Assembly: GCF_040807025.1 (NCBI RefSeq) | Contig: NC_090956.1 | Coordinates: 6,250,517-6,314,516 of the forward strand | Reading direction: 5' to 3' | Length of the DNA stretch: 64,000 bases | From: Struthio camelus | Lineage: Eukaryota; Chordata; Aves; Struthioniformes; Struthionidae | Shown: piece after piece, positions 52,370-63,259 of the stretch | How positions within the stretch are numbered: the first letter of the stretch is position 1 | Layout: every line of letters starts with the position of its first letter | Position numbers and translations under genes: made by a program | The notes under the pieces: model-generated | What the model saw: the letters and a program-made list of their open reading frames with translations, nothing else | The model's database searches: none | Told to the model about the DNA's origin: nothing

Positions 52370-52615
52370 CATAATTACTTTTGGCTGCTCTGAACCTTGT
52401 GCTTGATGCAGGCAGCTGAGCTGATGTACTGGTTTGTCAGAGAGCGAGCTGGCAAAAGGAGAGCAGTAATTGCTGAAATGCCACTGTTTACATCTTTAAT
52501 GCGATTACACTCCAGCAGTTGCACTTTCTATGAACGAGTCTTTAAGTCTGCTTCTATTTCCTTCTGCCATGAATTATCCATTATTTATGGATGGTGGTGA
52601 TTGGGGTTTGGCTTT
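52370..52615. promoter_or_regulatory. Candidate conserved noncoding/enhancer block
   Basis: Complex, non-repetitive sequence with TAATTA (52372-52377), gcagtaattgctg, and tttaatgcgattaca. The style is that of deeply conserved vertebrate intronic elements. This is a guess from composition and motifs only. Confidence 0.22.
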
Positions 52616-53189
52616 CACTGGCAGTTTGATTATATCCACTTAGCACTGACTGCTTTGGCATGCTCAGTTATTTTCCCAGTATGGGAAAATATGTCCATCA
52701 TTCTTGATGTTAAAACTTGGAGTTAGTAATTCAGTTCTATTTTGGGAGATGAGTCAGTGGGATTTGGGATTTTTTGGGGTGAGGTGCATAGGAAGAGATT
52801 CTGTTTAGATCAGTGCATATTGCCAAGACTGAGGGCTACTGTTTCATTAGCGCTGTATGTCAAAGGACTTGGATTTGAGGTTCTTCATATGGACAACTTG
52901 GGAGGTTTGGATGTTGAGGAAAGAGCGGAATTTCAAAATGAGGTGGGATTGATGTGCTCCGCCCTCTGGCGGGAGCAGTTTTGAGGATTGATTAGGCTGA
53001 TTTGTAAACTGCCTTGAAAATTTGTACCATCTCTGATTGTTCTGTTAGGTGTTAGCACCTCCGGACCCCTGTAACAGCAGTGAGACTCGTGGGGTTCTGC
53101 CCTTGTAGTCTAACGACGTGATCTATCTGCTTTGTGCTGGGACCGCTGCGTTTAGGCCTAGGTATGTCTCTGTTTGTGGATGCCTAGAG

Positions 53190-53480
53190 CTGATGTGTTA
53201 ATAGACTTCCATAAAACTTTCTATTGGAAGTGTTATTTGTCCTTCGCTTTGAATAATAAATTTTTAGAAACTTGGGGGGGGGAAAGTGTAAGAGAGAATT
53301 ACTCCATTTGTTTAAAGTTCGGAAAGCTTTTTTTAGCTAAACAGTTCAAAGAGCGCATCTCACTAATCAGAGGAATATTCTTGCGTCCCTGGGGTGGGCA
53401 CACTGTTTTAATTGGAACTCAGGCTTCTTTGAAGTCCTTTTTAATCCTCCCTGAGCTGGGGGAGAGGGTTTGAAGGCAGC
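53190..53480. promoter_or_regulatory. Candidate conserved noncoding block
   Basis: Non-repetitive AT-rich sequence with closely spaced forkhead-like and homeodomain-like motifs (aataataaat, ttttaattgg, cactaatcag). Evidence is weak. Confidence 0.18.
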
Positions 53481-54304
53481 GCTGTAAATTTGAAATTTCT
53501 TCATTTTATTTACATGTGTCTGGGGACGCGTGTAATTCATTTTCCTGAAGTTAAGCTCACTTGCTGGCTTGTGGACAGCTGAGTGAGAACTGTGCTTCAT
53601 TAAGAGCGAGGTCTGAGACAGATGGTAGAGGGTTACAGATAGTAAGCTCGTGTGCTCATGTATTTGTTAAAACCCTTACCTGAGCAACAGGCTCAGAATA
53701 GTAAGTGAGCTCAGTGGGAAGCGTTGGGAAATGGTGCGATACCGGAACATGAGGCTAAGACTGAGCAAAAAGCTACAGTGGTGGTGGAGAATTTCAACTC
53801 ATGTCTCAGAGCTGACTGAGTCAGGCACTCATAGTGCTGTGTAGTGATATTTGACTGCTTCACTATAAGATAAGAAACCAAAGATTTGGAGGTACAATTC
53901 TTGTGGTTAATAACTTCAAATGTGTGACCTTTAAATGTGTGAAGTTGAATTTTGTTACATTGGAATTTGCTGTAGAGTGTTTTTGGGTGTTTGTACTCAA
54001 ATTACTTAAACTCTCTGTCCCTTAGACTCTGTAAAATTTAGCCCTTTCTTCAGTCTGGTTTAGATAGCAGAAGTTTATCTTTTTTCCTGAAGTGCATTAT
54101 GCATGTGATGTATCTACCACTAACGGAGGCTCAGTTATAGCGGAGACCTCTTTGTGCTCTCTTAATACCAGTATCTTATAGCAATATGTTGCTACTGACC
54201 ATGCAAGCACTTTCCTTAACCCTTTTCTTCGTGATTTGTTCCACTATTGATTTCCGTGATAAATATAAGTGGTTTTGGGCCACGTGTTTTCTGTATTTCA
54301 GTAA

Positions 54305-54345
54305 GGGTTTTTAACCTCCCACGTTTGCTGGGAGGTTAAAAGCCT
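54305..54345. repeat. Near-perfect inverted repeat (16-pair stem, 7-base loop)
   Basis: The left arm ttttaacctccca (54309-54321) is an exact reverse complement of tgggaggttaaaa (54329-54341). The loop is cgtttgc. The stem extends by a G-T wobble, two G-C pairs and another wobble to 54305/54345. It is a strong hairpin in DNA or intronic RNA. It is shorter than typical pre-miRNAs, so no RNA-gene call is made. Confidence 0.9.
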
Positions 54346-55092
54346 GTTTCAATTTCTGCTTCTGCCAGAGGTGAAACATCTGCAGTGAAAAGCTTTGAAA
54401 TAATCTTTGCTTGACTTCAGTGTTTTTAAGTTTTTAATTAATGGGAACAACAGGCTTAACTCCAGTTTTTTGTCTGAGAGAATAACCTAGCATTCCAGCT
54501 GAACATCTAAGTGGTGTGCTTTTTGTTCTTTCTAGAACTGTCCGCGTAAATTCACCTGTGATTTTTGTGGGTGTGTATATATCCACTTACGAGTAACTTT
54601 TATTGTAGTTTGAAGTGTTCCTTCATTCCTGCTTTGACATTGAAGAGGTATGGGACTGTAATCAGGTCTAAATAAGAATAATATATGGGATGTCCAATCA
54701 CTTTATATAAAAAGCAGCTGAAAGTATGGTCTAGGTTCTTGCAAGGACATGTAGACAATCATTAGTATTTCCTCTTGCTCACGATTAGGGATTTCGTGCT
54801 ACTGCTGACAAATATTTTTCAGCTGACAGGAATCTGGCAAAAAAAGCCATTGAAAAGAATACAAGAACTTCAATAAGTCAATATCCTTCAAGGATTATCT
54901 CAGACAAGTGTCAAAAAGCAAGATCATCAGTTCTGTGAAATCCGTAAAATAGTCAAATATATATTGAATGTGCACACTTTGTCAGTAACCAATCCTAGTT
55001 ATAGTGTTTAACTTTGCTATCAGATAGTAGCCCTGGTTATCTATAAAAATTATGTATGGTAAAGGTTGTACCAGAAAGATATGTGTTTTACT

Positions 55093-55119
55093 GTTTGTTT
55101 GTTTGTTTGTTTGTTTGTT
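55093..55119. repeat. (GTTT)n microsatellite
   Basis: Seven consecutive tgtt/gttt units in the MAD1L1 intron. Confidence 0.92.
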
Positions 55120-56048
55120 CTTTGAAAAGAAGCTTATCTTGTGTTTTTAGGACTGATAGGATTTACAGATGATTCCTTGGACTCTTTAAACCAATTAGGA
55201 TAAGTGCCCTAAAATGTGATCAGTCTTTGATAGTTCCAGTGGCTGTCGTAGCGGTCGTTTCCATATGCACTATTTAATGTTGAATTTTAACAAAATCTTT
55301 TCAGTATCAGATCAATGGAATGATCTTCGTTCAATGCTCTGATTCCCCTCTTTACAACGGGACAGAGTAGAATATCTCCAGAAGTCTTAAAAATGGCACT
55401 GCATGATGGAACCAGCAGAGGTTCAACCCAATTTTCTGAGATTTTTCTATACAAAAAGTGTTTCTTTGCATAAACGTTCTTGCCTAATTTCAATATTAAG
55501 GAGTTAAGTTTTCTAGCTGAGATCCTTCCATCGTAACCAGTAATCCCTACTGGTTCTCTGGTTAGTGAAGAGCAGGTCTCTGAACCAGCTTTTATCCATT
55601 GACATGAAGTCTAGAAAGAGAGGCTTATAACTGAGCATTTGAAAGTTTCATTTATTACCTTCATTTTGACTGTTAGGATGCTCTCCTAGCCTTTTGTAAT
55701 CCCAGCAGCGAGCCTTGAATCTCCTTCAGGAGTGCTCATGATCCTCTGTGCACTGATATCCCTTTGAAAGATACACCTGTCTGGTTAGTTAGATTCCAGC
55801 AAGCACGTCTTCATATTTGTCTGAGGTTTTCAGGTATTAATTTTTTTTGCCTGAAATTTCTTATTATCCAAATGTCTGAAGATGCGCTTTTTTAGTGTAC
55901 TCGTATAAAGAGCATAAATAATTGGCATTCTGCTTAAATTCTCATTGTTCTAACTCCAGAGACAAATAGAAACTATAGGAAAAACTACCCTAGTTATGAC
56001 TGCCTAAGATAAATTATTTTATGCATTTCTTCACATTATTTTTCCTTT

Positions 56049-56070
56049 TACTGTTTTTTTTTTTTTTTTT
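56049..56070. repeat. T homopolymer tract
   Basis: About 22 T bases follow tttactg. Simple repeat. Confidence 0.85.
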
Positions 56071-56921
56071 CTCAAATTAACTGAATCCATGATTGGGTAA
56101 AAGATTTAAAATAGCTTTTACTCCTGCTGCAATAAAACAAAGCATTGCATTATTAACTGTGTTTACATTTTGTATTTGAAATCTTAAGGGCAATAGGTAC
56201 AAAATTATACAGTACAAGAATTTATTTTCGGTGTCATCATTAGTATGTAATTAGGTGGACTATTTAAGTTGCAAATTGAGGGGAAAAAAACATTTACTGC
56301 TTTCATTGTAAAGATTGTGCTGATATCTGCTAGTATTTGAGCAGCAACAGCCATTTTTGAATATCCTTTATGATCCTTTTCAACTTTACTGCTTATGTTC
56401 TATTGCCGGTAAATAGCTAAAACATCTGCTTTAAATGTTTAAAATTTTTCTTGTGTGATCTCTAATCTGTGTTCGTTTTCTTGGAAAGTTAAGAAAAAAC
56501 CCTCTTATCCACATAAGTCATCTTAGTCTTCAATAGTACAAGGCTATAATGTGGTTTAGAATTTCAAATGGATTATAAATGAATTCCTAGCTACTTAAGG
56601 ATTGCTTTCTTCAATATAGTGGTGAGTGTGTTTCTTGTTTAAGGGGGGGAAAACAATTATGATGAGTCCTGGTCACAATTAGAAAAGATGGGAATGAAGA
56701 ATATGATTCTGGACAATGCTGTGTAACTTGAAGAATGACACTGCAATTATAGGAATTCTCTATTACTAAAGACCAAAGATTTTCCTTGATTTCTTAAATA
56801 ACGGTTTTACTTGCGTTGTATCAAGCGATGCTTTGAGAGTATTTCAAAGCCACTCAGTCTTATGGTTTAGTAAGTGTAATAAGTTTGTCATGCTTCCTTG
56901 ATAACCTCCAAAAGGAAGGAA

Positions 56922-56952
56922 CTGTTTGTTTTCCTGTATAGGAAACAAACAG
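56922..56952. repeat. Inverted repeat with one bulge
   Basis: ctgtttgttttcc (56922-56934) pairs with ggaaacaaacag (56941-56952) across the loop tgtata, with one extra T bulged. Twelve pairs in all. Confidence 0.85.
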
Positions 56953-56999
56953 GATACAGAACACTTAATAGACAAGCCAAGAAGCACAGAGCATATTTG

Positions 57000-57450
57000 C
57001 AAAGCTATTAGGTTGGTTATTGTTGCCTTTTGAGTTGTTGCATTTTAATTCTAATTAGAGTTGTTCTGTGTCATAACACAGTTGAAATGTGACATCTCTT
57101 CCTTTTTTCCTTTGGGGTAACGCATAGCAATGCGTGCTGTGAGCATGCTGCAAGGAGGAATTGATCTGTATCGTGGAATTAAAAAGACTGGGTTTTTTTG
57201 GCTTTGACTATGGAGAGAGTCAACCCAAAATCCGGGATGTGACAAAGTATACTTCTGAATGTTTTGTCAGTGCCAAGCATAAGAGATCTAGAGCCAATAA
57301 TATTTTTTTCATTATTTATGCTACAATTAGCTTTCGTGCAAAAAGTCGAAGAACGGCAGATGAACAGGCTGGAGAGCAAACTGTGTTTTGCTCCAGTCAC
57401 ACCAACTGGTCAGCCTTGTGCTGTAGCGTGAAACAGCAGAGCAATTAAAG
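57000..57450. promoter_or_regulatory. Candidate conserved noncoding block
   Basis: Non-repetitive sequence with attctaattagag, the short palindrome ctgtgtcataacacag, ttatttatgctacaattag and gagcaattaaag. It resembles the homeodomain-site-rich elements seen in large vertebrate introns. This is inference from composition only. Confidence 0.25.
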
Positions 57451-58387
57451 GACATCTCTGTGGGTTAGCAGCAGTACAAATTGAGCTTGTATGCGGATAT
57501 GCTTGTCATTAGTAGGAGCTCAAGATAGTTTATTCGGTTCTCCTAGTTAACTCTCTGTTTCCCTTGCTGCATATGTGCTTTCCTTTGAGGTAATGCATCT
57601 TTTCTCTGTTTGAAGCTGAGATTAGTTTTGACTCTTAATGAAGGTCTAGTTTTGACAGTGCTAAAAGAAATCATTGAGAGATGACGTTCATCCACTCAAA
57701 AATTGAAACAACGATGTGGTGGTGGATCCCTTAAAACATAGCCTGGATTTCTTACTGCCTTTGAGAGCCAGATTGACAGTTCATGCATCTCACACTTGAG
57801 CCTCCTTTCACTTTGCCCATGTGGCTGATGTTACCTGACTCACAGGCTGTAGAGCTGTAAGCTCGATGAGAGTTTGAGGATATGTTTTGATGAAAAGACA
57901 GCTGAGCCGGTGTAGAGCTCCATGCTGAAAGGGGTAATTTCAGCAAGCTGAATCAGACCTTTAGTGACAGAACGTTAACCAAGCAAAACCAGTGATCATC
58001 CCTTCAGCAGCAACAGGCGTTTAGGCTGCCTCAGCTGCTCTCCCACATTGCACCCAGAGAAGAGGAGCCTGGAAGTCGGCAATGGTGATTTGTGTGAAGC
58101 TGGATCTGTTTTGGAAAGGCAAAGCTCTCTGGCTTTGCTGTGTAAGTAACTTTTCTGTTGTGCTCCGGCACCTTTTTATCAAACTCTAGAAAACTGCTTT
58201 TGTTTTGCCATGACCTCTCAAAACTCGTCATGTGATGATGCAACATGACCTGACTTTTGGGTGAAGATTAAAAAACCCCTGACTATTTTTATCTTAACTT
58301 CCAAATCTCATTAACAGCAAGTTTGATACTACTATGTATAGCATTCCCTCTCCTTGAGGTCTCTAAAGCCTTTCACTTGCAAGGCTA

Positions 58388-58404
58388 AATATATATATAA
58401 TATA
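58388..58404. repeat. Short AT run at CR1 5' junction
   Basis: aaatatatatataatatatt sits immediately before the first recognisable CR1 base and probably represents the AT-rich integration site. Confidence 0.6.
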
Positions 58405-60856
58405 TTCTCATGGGAGACTTCAACCACCCTGACATCTGCTGGGAAGACAGCACAGCTAGGCACAAACAGTCAAAGAGGTTCCTGCAAAGCATTGATGATA
58501 ATTTCTTGACTCAGGTGGTGGAGACGCCAACGAGGAGAGGTGCAATGCTAGACCTTGTACTAACAAACAAAGAAGGTCTAGTTGGAGAGGTGAAGGTGTT
58601 GGGGGCAGCCTTGGCTGCAGTGACCATGAGATGGTGGAGTTCAGGATCCTACGAGGAGGGAGCAGGGCAATAAGTAGGATTGCAACGTTGGACTTCAGGA
58701 GAGCTAACTTTGGCCTCTTCAGGGACCTACTTAGGGGAATCTCCTGGGGTAGGGCCCTAGAAGGAAGAGGGGTCCAAGAAAGCTGGTTAATATTCAAGCA
58801 TCACTTCCTCCAGGCTCAAGATCAGTGCATCCCTCTGAGGAAGAAGTCGAGCAAAGCGGGCAGGAGACCTGCATGGATGAGCAAGGAACTCCTGGCCAAA
58901 CTCCAGCAGAAGAAGGAAGTGTACAGAATGTGGAAAAGGGGACAGGCCACTTGGGAGGAATACAGGGACGTTGTCAGAGCGTGCAGGGATGCGACAAGGA
59001 AGGCTAAGGCCCAGTTGGAATTAAATCTGGCAAGGGATGTCAAGGACAACAAGAAGGCCTGCTTCAAATACATCAATAGCAAAAGGAAGACTAGGGAAAA
59101 CGTGGGCCCGCTGCTGAATGGGGCGGGTGCCCTGGTGACGAAGGATACAGAGAAGGCAGAGTTGCTGAATGCTGCCTTTGTTTCAGTCTTCACTGCTAAG
59201 GCCAGTCCTGAGGAATTGCAGACCTTGGAGACAAGAGAGGAAGGCTGGAGAAAGGAAGACTCTCCCTTGGTGGAGGAGGATCAGGTTAGAGCTCTTTTGT
59301 CCAAACTTGACATCCATAAATCCATGGGCCCCGATGGGATGCATCCACGAGTGCTGAGGGAGCTGGCGGATGTTATTGCTAGGCCACTCTCCATCCTCTT
59401 GGAAAGGTCCTGGAGATCAGGAGAGGTGCCTGAGGACTGGAAGAAAGCCAATGTCACACCAGTCTTCCAAAAGGGTAAGAAGGTGGAGCCAGGAAACTAC
59501 AGGCCTGTCAGCCTCACCTCCATCCCTGGCAAGGTGATGGAACAGCTCCTCCTGAAGGTCATCACTAAGCATCTGGGGGACAAGAAGGTGATCAGGAGTA
59601 GTCAGCATGGATTCACCAAAGGGAAATCATGCTTGACCAATCTGATGGCCTTCTATGACGGAATGACTGGCTGAGTAGATGAGGGCAGAGCAGTGGATGT
59701 TGTCTACCTGGACTTCAGCAAGGCTTTTGACACTGTCTCCCATCATATCCTCCTAGGTAAGGTCAGGAAGTGTGGGCTAGACGAGTGGACGGTGAGGTGG
59801 CTTGAGAACTGGCTGGATAGCAGAGCTCAGAGGGTTGTGGTCAGTGGCGCAGAGTCAAGTTGGAGGCCTGTGGCTAGTGGTGTCCCCCAGGGGTCAGTCC
59901 TGGGTCCAGTCTTGTTCAATATATTCCTCAATGACCTTGAGGAAGGGACAGAGTGCCCCCTCAGCAAGTTTGCTGATGATCCTAAACTGGGGGGAGAGGC
60001 TAACACACCAGAAGACTGTGCTGCCCTTGAGAGGGACCTGGAGAGGCTGGAGAGGTGGGCGGAGAGGAACCTCCTGAAGTTCCCCAAAGGCAAGTGCAAG
60101 GTCCTGCACCTAGGCAGGAATAATCCCATGCACCAGGGCAGGCTGGGGGTGGACCTGCTGGAAAGTAGCTCTGCCGAGAAGGACCTGGGGGAGTTCTGGT
60201 GGACAACAAGTTAAACATGAGCCAGCAGTGTGCTCTTGTGGCCAAGAAGGCCAATGGGATCCTGGGGTGCATTAGGCAGAGTGTTGCCAGCGGGTCAAGG
60301 GAGGTGGTGATATCCCCCTCTCCTCAGCCCTGGGGAGGCCTCACCTGGAGTACTGTGTCCAGTTCTGGGCTCCCCAGGACAAGAGAGACATGGCACTCCT
60401 GGAGAGAGTCCAGCGGAGGGCTACCAAGATGATTAGAGGGCTGGAGCATCTCTCCTATGAAGAAAGACTGCAAGAGCTGGGCCTGTTCAGCCTGGAGAAG
60501 AGAAGATTGAGAGGCGATCTCATCAACGTGTACAAGTATCTGAAGGGGGAGTGTCAAGAGGACAGGGGCAGCCTCTTCTCCGTGGTGCCCAGTGACAGGA
60601 CAAGAGGCAATGGGCATAAGCTGAACCACAGGAAGTTCCATCTGAACCTGAGAAAAAACTTCTTCACTGTGAGGGTGACAGAGCATTGGAACAGGTTGCC
60701 CGGAGAGGTAGTGGAGTCTCCTTCGCTGGAGCTATTCAAAACCCGTCTGGATGTGATCCTGGGCAATATGCTCTAGAGGGCCCTGCTTGAGCAGGGGGGT
60801 TGGACTAGATGATCTCCAGAGGTCCCTTCCAACCTAAACGATTCTGTGATTCTGTA
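58405..60856 (+). mobile_element. CR1 LINE retrotransposon, 5'-truncated, ~2.45 kb
   Basis: CR1 is the dominant non-LTR retrotransposon of birds. This copy starts inside the endonuclease domain of ORF2 (MGDFNHPDICWE) and runs through reverse transcriptase and the C-terminal region. It ends with the diagnostic 3' tail (ggttggactagatgatctcc, aggtcccttccaacctaaac) and two 8-base terminal units, attctgtg and attctgta (60841-60856). Full-length CR1 is about 4.5 kb, so the 5' half is missing, as is usual for incomplete reverse transcription. It lies in the sense orientation in a MAD1L1 intron. ORF2 is broken only by one stop and three small frame changes, suggesting a relatively young insertion. 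Confidence 0.95.
58410..60776 (+). pseudogene. CR1 ORF2 remnant (endonuclease end, reverse transcriptase, C-terminus)
   Basis: The reading frame is inactivated. It starts in the endonuclease C-terminus, shifts frame at the G-run 58601-58605, and then stays open from 58606 to a TGA at 59672-59674. It continues in the same frame to about 60190, shifts at the G-run 60187-60191 and again at the C-run 60314-60318, and ends with a normal stop at 60774-60776. Reverse transcriptase landmarks are visible: YLDFSKAFDTVSHH (motif A), SGVPQGSVLGPVLFN (motif B) and FADDPKLGG (motif C, catalytic Asp pair present). The C-terminal region includes [20 protein letters not shown] and [19 protein letters not shown]. 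No functional protein is expected. Confidence 0.93.
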
Positions 60857-60893
60857 AATGAAATAATGTGATGCATGTGCTTCCCATGTTTCC

Positions 60894-60917
60894 TTTTTTT
60901 TTTTCTTTTTTTTTTTT
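60894..60917. repeat. T-rich tract
   Basis: Two T runs separated by a C, followed by a C run, about 40 bases after the CR1 end. Confidence 0.88.
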
Positions 60918-60954
60918 CCCCCCTCTGCTTGCTGTTAAGGCAGTGGTGGGGATG

Positions 60955-61140
60955 GGAAAGAAGATTGGCGTGTTAAAATGGCAGCCAAATGATTAGATTT
61001 CTCCAAAATTAATTTTATCGTCTTGAGCTCTTAAATATATCTTTAAAGAAGAAATTAAAATGGAAAGATTATCTGTTGTGATGCCATATTGATAGCTTTG
61101 GGAGCAGAAAACTTTATTTCATTAAAACCAAAAAAGTCTA
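60955..61140. promoter_or_regulatory. Candidate conserved noncoding block
   Basis: Non-repetitive AT-rich sequence just downstream of CR1, with caaatgattag, aaaattaattttatcg and gaaattaaaatgg. Suggestive motif content only. Confidence 0.2.
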
Positions 61141-63229
61141 TTGACTGGAATCAGACAGTTATGTCACTATTTTTCCTCTTCAAATTATGGCTTGATTGGA
61201 TTAATTGCTAACTTTGCAGTTGTTTTAAAAGAGACACATCAATTATTGGTCTTTGGAATTGTCAAGATGCTTACGCTCACTAAAAATGCTTTCTTACAAA
61301 TGAGTTGTTCTGCTTTGAGTGCTTAATGTGGACTTTTTTTTTTGGTAAGGAGCAATTGAATTTGTTGATTCTGTCTGCTCAAAAATATGAGGTTTATTTT
61401 CTAAAGGAAGGGAGACTCAGAAGCTGAGATATTGCCAGTTGCTTTCTTTTTACACTTCACTTCTTGCTTTTTGACGTAGAATATTGAGCTTGCAATTTTT
61501 TGGAGAAACAGTATAAGATATACCTTAGTGTGTGGGGTTTTTTTTTTTTTTGCCAACTCTTAGCACCTCAGTTTGAATGAGTAAAGGTAAATGATTGCTC
61601 TTCAAAACATTTTTAATCAAAGTGTTACCACACACTGAATGTGCCCTAATTGCCTAGGAAATCAGAAGAATTTAATTATTTTTGCGAACAGTGTGTGCAG
61701 CAGATTCCTTACCGTATGGTTCGCTGTAACGTAGTCGGCAGTAGAAGGGGCAGTACAGGCACTGCAACGTTGGCGGTTTGGTGCGAGTGCCTGGCCTGGA
61801 GCCTGAGGGGGCTTTTTGGCTAAGGAAGAAGCACTGGGGTGAAACTCCAGATCTCCCAGGCCAGATTTTAGTGGTGGTGATTTCCTTTAGCGTGGTAAAG
61901 GGGAGTTAAGGGAGCTGATACATATTTAGGGGGAATGCAGTATTGCAAGTTACCGTTTCCTGATATACACTTAGAGTTAGCGTGACCAAATTAAACTTAA
62001 AGACTCTATGTAGTCATATTTTGGAAAGTCCGTATGTACTGTTGTGATTATGGTTGTGCGCCCTACATCCCTGGAGGATAAGTCGTCACAGGAGCTGAAC
62101 TGCTTCTGGACTTGCATGCTGGTGAAGCATGAGAAATAAGCAGGGGTCCTGCAAACCAGCGATACAGGAGTTAGTGGTTGTGTAGCTCAGCTACGCCAAA
62201 AGGCCATCTGGGGACTGCCTTCAAACGTACATGAAGAAACTATTGTAGATACTCTTTCTAGTCACACAGAGATATTTGAAACAACTAAAATACCTTTCCA
62301 GAACGCCTCCCTCTTTGTCATGTTATTGTTCTGTGTACGTTCTTCAGATGCTCTTGTCCTCCAGCCTTAAAAGAAGTGGAAATTCTTGTTTAAAAATAGA
62401 GAAGGCCCTGTTCAGAGAGAGGAGACTCTGAATCTTTTTGCGCTTCTGCGCATCATGCAGAAGTGGATAAGGGGCAAGCCCCAGATTTTATGTTTTTGGG
62501 AGGCTGCCTTAAAAGGAGGAAGGAGAATTTTTTGGATTGAAGAGAGGCAGGCAGCTGTGCCTTCCCTTTCTGTGCCTGATTCTCGTTAACACACACTTCA
62601 GTAAAGGCTTCTATTTCTGGTCTTTGTCTGTTAATTATGCTCAAGTCTAAAACAGTTTGGATCCACCTAAAATGCGGTGCCAAAAATGTGGGAACGTTCC
62701 ATTTCGGTTTAATATGACTTAGTTGAGACACACAAATCTGTATCTCTTTGTATATTCATACTGAGTTAAAACTATATAGAGATGTGCTAGTTTCAGAGAC
62801 TTTCAAAAATAGGTGATTCTGAGCAATTTAGTATTACGTGTATGTCATTAGTTTGGTAGTTTCAAACAATTTTTTTAAAAAACAGAGTTGGTTGCTTGTT
62901 TTTTCTGTTTAGTCTTTTGTCTTCCAGATCCATAGCTAAAAATTAACGTCAAAGATCTAACTAAAATCAGATCTCTTCCTTTGCTGTAAATTTTGAAGCA
63001 TTTTATAGAAGCAATAAGATGTTGACATTCTAATAAATTATAAATTACAAAATAATCCAATTTTTACTTTAAAAATTCTCAGCTGTTTACTGTGTCTTGG
63101 CTTAATGTTACTTCAAGAGCTAATTCTAAGACTGTCAGAGTTTATAATGGAATGCTAATAAGTCCTTAACTAAGACAGCCCAACCAAGCATTCTAGCAAA
63201 TGTCTGTAAAATGCCAGTTTTGTGCATTT

Positions 63230-63259
63230 AAAAAAAAAAAAAAAAAGAAAGAAAGAAAG
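63230..63259. repeat. A tract followed by (GAAA)n
   Basis: About 17 A bases, then three gaaa units. No SINE body is recognised upstream. Confidence 0.88.

Noticed and set aside
52742-52984. Possible MAD1L1 or novel exon (80-residue open frame)
   Set aside because: There is no heptad pattern or similarity to MAD1 and no fitting splice sites were noticed.
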